DNA from: Blastobasis lacticolella
Taxonomy: Eukaryota > Arthropoda > Insecta > Lepidoptera > Blastobasidae
Direction of reading: 5' to 3'
Length of the DNA stretch: 64,000 nt
NCBI GenBank assembly: GCA_905147135.1
Contig: LR990068.1
Coordinates: 3,864,001-3,928,000, forward strand
A program made the translations under genes and the position numbers. Every line of letters starts with the position of its first letter. The stretch's first letter is position 1. Of the stretch, positions 22,083 through 34,000 are shown one piece after another. Under the pieces are notes generated by a model. That model ran no database searches. It was not told the DNA's origin and worked only from the letters and a program-made list of their open reading frames with translations.

Positions 22083-25000
22083 TGTGGTAATGTAGTATGT
22101 CAGTCAAGACTTTCAGGTAGGTAGAATATTTTCTGTTTCGCAGTAATTGAGTTGCAATAGCCAATCTCTTACTCGCGATTTTACCTCGAATTTTGTACAT
22201 AGGTTAATATTTAATATTTTATCCGTATTATTGTAGATTATTGAGCTGCTAATATGAAATTGCCTACTTGCGAATTTTGTTTTGTGGTGTGGGGTAGGAC
22301 AGGCTTGGTGAGTTTTTCTTTTAGAGGGGTCTGGTAGTGGGACCTGTGGATGTTTGCGCAAAATTGATCGGAGCACAAAAAACTGTCTCACTGTGAGATG
22401 TTTAAATGTGGAATATAATTCCTTTGTTGGAAATCTCATGGGTTTTGAGTACATAACTTTTAGGACGGCTCTTTGCGCTCTCTCGATCCTAATAAAGTGA
22501 GACTTTGCAGCACATCCCCAAGCAGTCACACAGTATTGAATGATTGATTCACAGAGAGCTGAGTAAACCAAGTTTAAAGTTTCTTTGTCAGCTGATTGTC
22601 TTAGTGTCCGAAAGATGTGTATGAGGCGCCTAAGTCTAATACTAAGCATTTCAATTTGGTATTTCCAGTTCAAATTGCGGTCGATGTAAACACCAAGATA
22701 TTTAATGTTTGTGGTTTGTGATATGGGGCGGCAGGTACAATTAAGGCTTCGGTTGCAATTTGAATGGACGAACAATTGACAATTAGCGGATGGCTGCGTG
22801 TTCTGTCTTATAGAAAAGGGGATAAAGTATGTCTTCGTGAGATTTAAGGTAAGTAGGTTCAGTTTAAGCCATTTATCAATTATGGCAAGATTGTTCTCAG
22901 CTATTGATTTGACTTCTGCCCAATTGGATCCGTGAATCACAACGGCAGTGTCATCCGCATATGTAAACAACCTGCAATTCGGGAGAATCAGATCACACAA
23001 CTGGTTAATGTAGACTAGGAAGAGCGTAGGTCCAATAATTGATCCTTGGGGGACGCCATACTCAATGTATGATTCATCACTCGTAAAGTTACCTATCTTA
23101 ACCCGTTGGGACCGATGGTTTAGATAGTCGCTAAAAATATCGTGCGCAACACCCCTAATGCCCATGCCATAGAGCTTGGAAAGTAGAGTTGGTATATGAA
23201 CGGTGTCGAAAGCCTTTTGCAAATCAAGGAATATACTAATACATTTCTGGCCGTGATCTAACTTTCCAGCAATATGGGTGACCAGATCGACAACTGCGTC
23301 CTCTGTAGAAATTCCTGCTCTGAAACCATACTGGTGATCAGATATAATATTATTTTTGTTTAAAAATTTAATCAATCGCTTGTTTAAAAGCTTTTCCAAA
23401 ATTTTTGATAGTGTAGGTAGTACAGAGATAGGCCTGTAGTTTTCCACGTTATTTTTATCCCCTGTTTTATGGATGGGGTGGACCAAGGCCTTTTTGAAAG
23501 CGTTTGGAAAAACTCCGGAACGGATGGAGACATTACAGATGTGGGTGATTACAGGTATTAGATATTCGCGATTAAATTTCAAAACTACGGGAGATATATC
23601 ATCATAACCCGTGATGAATCAGATCGGAGGTTCAGAATGGTAGACTCTATTTCTTTTTCATCTGTTTCAGTAATGACTATCGAGTTTGGTATTAACTTAT
23701 GTTTGAGATGTTGCGATACATCGTCACCGACACCAGCAGAAATCCTAGCTGCAAGTGTTTTTCCAATCCCTGCAAAGAAATCGTTCACCAAGTTTAGAGA
23801 AGTATTGTCGTTATCCGACAGTTTTAAGAGTTCGTGTGGAAGATTACGAGGACGTTCGGTATAGGTTATTCTCTTAATTGTCTTCCAGGTGGCTTTAGGG
23901 TTATTTTTCGATTTAAGCAACTCATTTTTTTCATAAGTGATTTTTAATTTGCGAAGAAGATTATTACAAAAATTTCGATATCTTGTGTAAGTGGTTTTCA
24001 AAATTTGATTATTTGGAGAGTTTTTAGCTTTTGTATGAAGACGATCTCTATTTCTAATGCATCGAAGTAATCCCGGGGTAATCCAGGGTTTGAGGATGTT
24101 ATTCTTCCTTGGAGCAGAATGAAATTTAGTGTGTTTAGCGATAATAGTTGATAGTGTTGAGACTAATAAGTTAGCAGCGGAATTTGCGTCATCAGTTAGT
24201 AAAATATGGGAGAAGTCAGAGTTTGCGATTTCATTATGAATGCTATTATAATCGGTTGTGGTTTTGAGTGAGCTGTTGTTACGGTTGTTATTATGTATGT
24301 GGAGGCTTAGTAATGTCGGGAGATGGTCGGTGATATACGATTCGATTATGAGGGTAGTAGACAAATGTTTTGATTTAAGAAATACATGGTCAATGCAACT
24401 ATTCAGCCTGGTGGGAAAGATGTGAGTGGGCGACAGGGCATGAGTGGCGTTTAGAATTAGGTACTCATTGGAAAAATCATCGCCATTTTGGGGCTTAATA
24501 TCAATGTTCAAATCTCCTACTAGTATTATGTTATTATAGGAACTTAGTTTGAATAGAACTCTATCGAGGCTCTCTAGGAAGCTTTCAAAGTTTTCTCGCC
24601 GGGAATAAGATGGGGATCTATAGATTGCGATGATAGCTGTTTTATTGCCTACGATGCAGGTAAGGCAGTCAGCGTTATTTACAGCAGGCTCTGTAATGGT
24701 GTGTGTTAAGGAGGATTTTATGTATATTATTACACCCGAATTTTGGTTTACGTGGTTCGAAGTAGAGTATGCCGTATAGCCCTGTAACAAAGGAATGTTA
24801 GAGCATTTTTGAAGCCAACACTCTGTTAATACCAGAACATCGCAAGAAATTTTTATATCAGCTAAAAGGACTCTCAATTCATCGAAATTTTTGGTGACAG
24901 AACGAATGTTGATTTGCATCACATTCAATGACTTGTAATGCTCTGGGCCCAGCAATTGTGTACATTTAGTGGGAGAGCATTTGTACGAGTTGGAACTGTC

Positions 25001-28000
25001 CAAAGAGTCTAGCTCACTGTTAATTTCAATTAGGGAAGTCATTTTAGAGACTTGAGTGAAGGGAACAATAGTGGGTAAGGATGACTAAGTATAACAGAGC
25101 TAGGGCGAAGTCGCTTACTAGGATTTTGATATAGTAGAATAGAGAGCTTTGCGTAAATAGTTATTTTGAAAGTGCGTGACAGTCTGAGTAAGTTGAGTCT
25201 GATTATGTGTAGAGTGTAATGTGTAAATGGAAAACATTTGTTTGTAATATTGACGATTAAAATTAATGTAACATAGAAAAATTGTGTCATAGAGTTAAAT
25301 ACAGGTTTGAATCCATCAAGGACAGATGATACCAAATTATTATTGATAGATGAAGCATTTACATAGCTTAGTCATTGTTGTTGTTGCAAATCGACCAAGA
25401 ATTGTTCGGATTTCACAATTACATACTTCGCTCCCTGTTCCTTACGAAGGAAAACTTTCCCGTTTGCCGACCAGCAAAATTCAAACTTGTTAAGTTTAGC
25501 GAATTCCCTTGCTTGATAAAATAGCTTTTTCGCTGAACTTGGTAGGTATTCAGCGACATATATGGGTTGAGGGTTATCCTTAAATCCGATGTGGGTTGTG
25601 TTTAGACGATCATCTTTGGCTCGAGGTTTGTTGAAGCTTTTCGCTGCGGTGACGATTTTGTCCTTTTCTTGTACAGAGGTGAACTCCACGACGATTGGCC
25701 TAACAGTACCAGGTTTGCCTGGAATACGCTGGATATCACGAACACCACTAATAGGTGTAGTGAGTACATTGCCGAGGTTAACAACCATCCGAGCCAGGTC
25801 AGCCGTAGACTCTCCCTCAGGAGTTGGTACATTTCGTATTTCAATGCTAGAGCTACGAGAACACTGCTGAAGGTCTATTATCTTTTTCTCGAGTTCATTG
25901 ATAGTATACAGATATTCTTTTTTCTCCTTCTGAAGCACGTCGAGTTTCTGTTTCATTTCCTCGTACTGGGAGTTTATAAAGGTTAGAGACTTCTCAATCT
26001 CTACGTTAGACTTTTGTATTGAAACATTTTGAATCTTTAACTCTGCAATGTCAGAGGATAGTTTTGACAAATGCACATTTTGCTCCTTGAGGACACGATT
26101 TAAATTTGAGTCCTGCTCGATTTTCCATGCACTTAAAATCTCCTTAATATCGTCCTTCAGCTCGCGCAGTTCACCACCGGGTGAGCTTGATGGGTGGGAC
26201 CTTTTAGAGCTGCGTGGTACAGTAATCTCACTGAGGGCAGTTTCCAATACTGGGTGTGTTAAATTGGGTTCCGACTGAGCTTGACTAATAGGCGACATTG
26301 TCGGAGGAGGTGGTGAGCGACGTACGGACATGGTTATTATGTTAAATAAGCTATTAAAGTTTCAAAATGTAGCAATTTGTTGAAGCAAAGCAATACTAAT
26401 CGTTAAGCGAAGCAAAGCGAAAGCAGTAGGCATATAAACGCTCGGGTAGCGTAAACAAACCGTCGCAGGCGCACTGTTGTTTGAAGCAAAGTTATTATTC
26501 ACTCACAGTTTTGCACGTAGACACGTTGCATCCCACTCTAATCCCGCTAGGGGAGCACCTTATGGTCTTGGACTGTAGGAGAGACAAGGAGGTACCGATG
26601 TAGGCACTTTACCGCTATTGCTGTTTTTTCTCGGAAACCAGTTGTACGAGACACCGAGCGCGCGGCAGCCGTCCGTAAGGCAGAGGTCACGCTCGCTGGT
26701 CGGTCCGATGCAGATGTGTCCAGGGCCGTAGACTCGAGAGATACAAAGAATCGCCGTAAGCGAGGGGTCTATATCACTGGTTTTACTTGTAACACTCGCG
26801 TGGACACGTCCGTTGTACACTGCTTCTCGAGCAGAACTTGATAATAATTATTATTATAGGTGATACACATACTTGCCCGAAACCGCTCTCTTGCAGCAAG
26901 TGACTGCAACAAACTGGTCGCCGTAATGGTATCCCACCATATTGTAGGTAGTCGTTATAACCGCCAAGTCGTTTAGGGGCAGGGGATGCGATCGGTTCAG
27001 TCGATTTGGTCTTAAATACTGAGGACAAAATAAAAAATAAATTAACACAATGTTTGAAAAGACCAGTGGCTTTAGCCAAGAGGTTTCGTTAATCTACAAT
27101 CGTTTGTGGTAGAAAAAATGTATGGGATTTGATATAAGCTAGTGTTATCTGACATAAGCTAACGTTTGTGGTAGACATTCTTGGTCCATAGACAATTCAC
27201 GTACTTCCGGTGAAGGAGTAGAAATAGTCGAACTTCGACCTGTTAATTTTCTACCATACACGCATCACACAAGCGGAGCTGTCAAAGATGGCTAGACCGG
27301 CTGTTAAATTTTCTATTTTTGTAAATTTGTGTGCAATAAAGAGTGTATCTATCTAATTATTGACACGAAGGGTGGTATAATTGGCCGTGTGGTGTCCTGC
27401 AGAGTAGAATAGCACCAACCCCTTACACTCGTGGGTGTCGTACAAGGCGACTAATGTTTTCGAGGTAAAAGTCTCCGTAGGCTGGAAAATGGGCAGCAGC
27501 TTTTTCCATTGTTATATTTACAACACTGCGATCTCTACCCCATCTGCCAAGAGTGGAGATTATGGTAATAACCTCCCCTTACGTGGGAGAGGCCCTTAGT
27601 CCTGCAGTGGACTGTTATCGGTTGTGATAATGAGCCTTAACCAATCGCAGCAAGACAGCTCTCGCTCTGGCTTGCTAGGTCCATACTCAATTGCATCAAA
27701 AGGCGGTGTGCTATCGGATAACGATGGTACGGCTACCGGTCTGGTAATCTGCCACCATTTAGTTTGATTTTGTACCTTTGTCAAAGCATGCACATATATA
27801 AATGGTCGGCCATTTTTTTTCTTCACGCATGAATGAATGAATGAATGAATGAATGAAAAATTCTTTATTGCTTATACATAAAATAAAACAAAAACAGAGG
27901 AAACAAAAAAGCAAATCAACCGGCGGCCTTATCGCTTAAAGCGATTTCTCCCAGGCAACCTTAGACATCTAGAAACAGAATATACACTAGGATAGGTGGT

Positions 28001-31000
28001 AAGTCTGTTCTACTGAACATTACTGTGGCATATTTCATTAATACTAATAATAAACCTATATCACTAAAATACAATACTATAAATAAATAATATCTACTTA
28101 TTAAACATCACAAAACAATATAAAGATGATAAAATAAAAATAAAATACAAATTTTGATTTTTATCATATATCCGCCTATGAGTAAAGTGAGACGTTGATA
28201 ATGATGCATGATTTTAGAGAGTATCCGTCCGTATTTTTTTCAGATACTTGATGTAGGTATTTATAATACTATGTATTACTCACTTCTGGATGGTAGTGGA
28301 TCCGAGCTGGAAACGCTCGCGAGGTGGTGTTCCAGTGGCCTGGGTAGGGAGCTTCGTAGATAACCATCAAGAAATTGGCCAGGCTTGCCTGCGAAAAAGG
28401 ATGTAATGTACCTAATGTAATTTATTTATTTATTGAAACTTTATGCACTAAAGGTACATTGGCGGACTTAAAGCTAAAGTAGCCATATCTACCAGTCAAC
28501 CGTAAAAGAATATTATCGAAAACGGTAGACGGTGCGGGAGAAACAATAAGATAAGGTGAAGGAAGGGATTTTTTACGTAAAGAAATGCTAAATTTATATA
28601 ATTTAACAGAGATACAAGATCTCGCCCCACTATCGCATTAACGCACACAAGCTAGTTTAAAATATGGACGCAATATATATACAAATGCCGTTGTAATTGG
28701 TCATTCAGTTGCCGGTAAGATTCAAACGTAGGAGCACGCGTCGTTCATTGGCTCCCACACAGATGAAGTGTCGTTATCAATATTTGCACTCACACATCGA
28801 TATCAACTAACTAAGTATTGGGGCGCGTCCTTTTAGACTAGACGAGCTCTACATAGGACTAAATAATAGTAGGGAATAATGTAATTATACGACATGCAGA
28901 TAATGCTTGTGCTTGTGTAGCTTGTGTAATGGAATGTAACATGACGTATCGTAACATAATGATTTAGATTTATTTAGATTTAGATTTATTTTATTACTCT
29001 TACACAAGATAATACATTTTAGATATATATTTAAATACATTTTTGTGAAAAGAGATCGTCAAATATAATGGATTTATACAAATTATCAAAAGGAATATAC
29101 GTAATTAATAAAATGATTACATAATGTAAAACATATCCATTGAAAAATACATGTCAATACAAGATTAAACATGTCAATAAAATAAATTTAAATAACGTAA
29201 TTAATGTCAAAAGTTCATTCAATAATGTACAAATTGTGTCAGTTTACAGAGTAAAATGTCAAAGTAAAACCATCCATAATAACAAGGTCAAACCTTAAAA
29301 ATAAATATATCAATACATAATTACAATTTTAATACTAAATGTCAATAAGATAATGCAATTTTTAATTATGAATAGTTTTCGTTGAAATTATGACTTAAAA
29401 ATTCTTTGACAGAATAAAACACATTGATCAATAAAAGGTTCTTCAGTTGGCGATAAAACGTTTCGTCATTTTGTTCACCTCTAAGGAGAACAGGCAAATG
29501 TTCGTACAGGGTAGGACCTATAACTCGCGGATTTTTTTCCGCTAACGCGGTACGCCGGGGTACGGAGGCTAGTCGCCCCGCGCCGCGCAGACCGCGCTCT
29601 TCGCCCGTACGACGGGTGAAGCATGACAAATTTCGCCTAACAAAGAGTATGGTGTTGTAAATGTACAATGAATACACAGTCATAATTTGCAGCTCTTTAA
29701 AAAGTGTCCTGCACGTATGCCTGTTTCCTACATTCCCCATTATCCTAACAGCTCGTTTTTGTAGCATTAGAATGCGGCCTGATTCTGTGGAATCGCCCCA
29801 CAGAAGATTGCCGTAGGACATGATGGAATGGAAATGGGCAAAGTAGGTTTGCCGTAGCACATCCGTCGAGACAAGTGGCCTCAGCTTCCGCATCGCATAC
29901 GCTGCCCCACTCAACCGGTCACACAGCACTCCGATATGGGCCTTCCAATTGACTGTCGAGTCCAATGTTAATCCTAAGAATTTGCAGCATTCACAATTTG
30001 GAATTGGAGCCGTAATTAAACCAACTGGACGTGGGACGCCCGTTGCTGTGAACACCATTACACAGGATTTCGATTCATTTAATACCAAACCATTAATAGT
30101 GAACCATTGCTTTAGTTGCACGTGAAGATCATTTATTTTGGTATTAAGCTCGCTATATGATCGTGCACCAACAACTGACGTCGTGTCATCAGCGAATAAG
30201 GTAAGTAGGCCTACAGTGATCGAAGACGGAAGATCATTGATGAATGCTAGAAATAGAATATTCCCCAACGAGGACCCTTGTGGAATTCCAGTAGTTACAC
30301 TAGCGTCTGCCGATCTATACCTACGTCCTTTTATGGTAACTTCCACCGTTTGTCTTCTATCAGATAAGAATGACTTCAATAATTCATGAGAAGTGCCATT
30401 AATGCCATACACTTCCAACTTTCTCAAAAGCAAATCATGCTGGACAACGTCGAAGGCCCTTGAGAGATCGTAGAATATCCCAGCCATCTTGCACCTATCA
30501 TCCAGTCCTGTCAGCACACTATCAATTACTTTCTGGGCTGCCATTACCGTTGACCTATCTTTCCTATAAGCATACTGTCTGTCTGTCAGTAGGTCATTTC
30601 CCTCAAAATGTTTCATCAACTGTGTTGATATAATCGATTCAATAATTTTCGAAAAAATGGGTACAATAGTTATTGGTCTAAAGTTATCAATTGCATCTTT
30701 GTCTCCTTTTCCTTTAAATATTGGGCAAACCCTAGTGGTTTTCAGTACCTCCGGATATATGCCACTTTCAAATACCTCATTTATCAACTTCACCAACACT
30801 TCCGATATAACAGGCCATACTGATAATAGTATGTTGACAGAGATGTCATACAGATCCAACGTATGCCTAGTTTTCCACATTTTCCTGATGACCTGATCTA
30901 ACATGTCACGTGACACTTTTGGCAGTATGAACTCTGGGATATCTAGTGTCGACGCATATCTATTTATACATTTAATAGCCTCTTCTCTATTACTGCTAAT

Positions 31001-34000
31001 CGGAAGTGCTGATGTTATGTTTATAAAATGGTCATTGAAACGAGCCGGTATCTGTTCCGCTGACAGAGATATCCCATTTTCAGTAAGAGTTACTTCAGAT
31101 TGTTTGATGTTTCGAAACATAGCCTCATCATTTATTACCCGCCAAACCTCTTTTGAGGGATTTTTAGATTCTTTTAAACGTTTTTCCGTGTAATGTTGTC
31201 GGTCCCGTAAGTTAGTCTCTTTTATTAGGCAACGATAATGTTCCACACATTCATTCATTAAGGTGTTACTGGGATACCTACTTCTGATCTCACAAAAACC
31301 CTCAAAATCGTTCATGTACTGTAACAGCTCATCACTAACCCAAGGTAATAAGCTCTTATTATTAGTTTGAAGATTTTTAATAGGAAAATGTATGTCAATA
31401 TAATAAGTAAAAATGTTAAATAATTTTGAAAATTTTTGGTTTATGTCCATGTTTTTGTCAGATATAAAATTCCAATTATAATTTGTGATGTCAGTATTAA
31501 ATAATGAAATTGAATTAGTCGTAAATATCCGCCGTTCTATAAACTTCCGTAATGTAGATGATTTTGTTCTGTTTCTTACACACACATGGAACAGTTGTGC
31601 ATCATGATCGCTGATGGGCGTGTGCGCAGGCCGCGCGGTGACGCATTCGTCCCCGGCCGCGACTAACCCGCAATCAATAGATGTACAACTGCTACTGTCT
31701 ACTCGCGTGGGGAAATTTACACAATTTATAATATTGTAACATTTTAACAAGTCATCCAATTTCCTCCTTAGGGTGTTGTCAGAGAGGTAATCCACGTTTA
31801 TGTCGCCTACTATCAGAAACCTTTTATTTTCGTCAATAAGTTTACATAATAATAATTCAAATGTCCGTAAAAATAACTGAAAATTACATAGACCAGACCT
31901 ATAAACACCGATTAATGTAAGTTTAGATTTTGTCAACTCGATTGCACAAAACTCACAGTGATATTCAACAGCAATAGCTTCAAGGTCATGTCGTCTTTTG
32001 TATAGAACACCGTCGGACGTAAACAACGCAACCCCACCATGTTCCCGGCGCGGGCGACAATAGGAGCTAGCTAGTTCGTACCCGGTCAGCGCCACGCGAC
32101 CTATCTCGCTGTTTTTGCACCAAGTCTCGGTACAAACAAGTGCTTCGGGCTCGTGTGTTGATAAAATTACGTTCAATAGACCTGTTTTATTAGTTATTGA
32201 CCGTACATTTTGGTGTATAATTTTAGTGTAATTCTTGTGCGAACAGTTAATTTTTGAGGTTATGTTTTGTTTTGTTCTGTGCGCTGTGATATCGGGTTTT
32301 TTGACTGAACAATATTAAACTTTCTAATTGACACACCCTCTGGCCATAGGTTAGAATCACGTACCTGGTTAAAGTGTTTTTGTGCAATGTCTAATTTAAA
32401 CGATGAATACTTCCCTCTGGTGGGCAAACTCGTACATACACTATTAACATCTAGGTTCGACTTCAGATGGAGCACGATATCTTCGGAGCTAGTGTCCTCA
32501 CTGAAGTTGAAGAGATGAAGGCTGACGAGTCTCGGTGGGGCCGCGCGAAGGACACCACAGTTCTTCACTACCTGTGCGGCGGGTGGAGGAGACCTCGGCA
32601 CAGATTTTTTCGACACCATCGGCGCGACGGTCTTGGTCTCCCATCGACGAGCGCGTCGCGCCTTCGGGACCGCATTAATGACGGCAGGAGAAGAGGTTTC
32701 GCCTTCCGTCGCCTCAGCAGCCGGTAATGCATGAGCCTGCGCCACGTCGTCTGCCTCAACCAAGGCGGTTGGAACACTGTCTAAGGGAGGAATGCCTTGC
32801 GGTCCAGAGTCATCCAGAATGGTGGAGGAGTGGATGCGGAGTTTTTGCGGTAGGGTCGAGTGCAACTGAGGTCCTAAACTGAACGTTGGCCGCTTCATTG
32901 TATCAGCAACGGTTTCTCCCATCGAACTGGTACGTACATTGCACTTCAATAACTCGTTTAAAATTTGAGCATTTTCGGTTATTCTTGAGCTCTGGTCATT
33001 TATTATCGCTGATTGCTCGGCGATAACTCGCGTACAGTCTTCTAATTTGGCTTGCATCTCCAAGATCACTCCTTCGAGGTTCGAGATAACCGACACCAAT
33101 TTGTCAATTGTCGTACTCTTCGTTGGGGCCATTTTAGCACTGTTCAATATGTATTTAATTAACACAGTCAAATTTCAATATAATATTATGATTTTAGATG
33201 TCAAATTAATTAGATTAATAATAATAATAATATAAAATATCACAGCAGGTATTTTTTCCACCCTATCCGTTTGAGGGTACCCGCGATGTAATGTAAAATA
33301 TGATCTTTATGGATTATTTACCGGAAATAAACGTTTTTTTTATACTATGCAGTGACAAACGAGCAGAACCGCAGGTGCGTTGTCAGTGTGGTAGACTGCG
33401 AGGGCGCCGTAGGTTATCCTACGTCATCGAGTACAAGAAAAATTCCACTTTGTAGCGATAGTAGACGTTTAGGAAACCCACGAAACGTTGGTATGCCCGT
33501 AAACAACTTGGCACAAAAAAGGATTTTTTTCTAGTGACCCAAATTTCGACTTTTTGTAGCAATAGTAGAGATTGTCTAAGCTGAAATGACGCGCCCCACT
33601 ACTTAATTAGTTGATTTCGATGTGTGAGTGCAAATATTAATTACGACACTTCATCTGTGTGGGAGCGTCGACTGCTCCAATCGAACGACGCGTGCTCCTA
33701 CGTTTAGTCTCACCGGCAACGGCATTTGTATATGTATTGCGTCCATATTTTAAATTTGCTTGTGTGCGTTAATGCGATAGATAGTCATTTCAGCTTAGAC
33801 GAGCTCTACTTACATATCCCCTTGTGTGGGTTCTATAAGGAAAAAAACCGGTCGGCCTCACATCCTCTAAGCAGTTTCGATTTTCAGACACATTAAAGTC
33901 ATTTTTCTTGGGCAACTATAAAAAAAATTGTGCCTTGTTGTGCACGGGGTACGAGTCCCACCTACGCTCGCAGACAACACTATATTATTAGACAATATAC

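Larger units (their letters stand above)
21593..26560 (-). mobile_element. LINE-1: nearly full-length non-LTR retrotransposon
   Basis: The order is 5'UTR (26332 to about 26560), ORF1, spacer, ORF2, 3'UTR with a GT/CA microsatellite, and a short TTA-rich tail at 21593-21625. It lies between the two sets of 3' exons of the S1 homologue, sense to that gene. The 5' edge is uncertain. Confidence 0.75.
28965..33240 (-). mobile_element. LINE-2: apparently full-length non-LTR retrotransposon
   Basis: 5'UTR after about 33240, ORF1, ORF2 and 3'UTR, ending in a tail built from AAATCTAAATAAATCT-type repeats near 28970. It lies in the intron between exons at 35269 and 27018, sense to the host gene. Confidence 0.72.

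Noticed and set aside
21881..22200. Two ORFs across the GT/CA microsatellite
   Set aside because: They are simple-repeat readings (alternating V/C and T/H) in the LINE-1 3'UTR.
25589..26278. Plus-strand ORFs opposite LINE-1 ORF1
   Set aside because: Shadows of the minus-strand coding sequence.
30138..31193. Plus-strand ORFs opposite LINE-2 ORF2
   Set aside because: Shadows of the long minus-strand ORF2.
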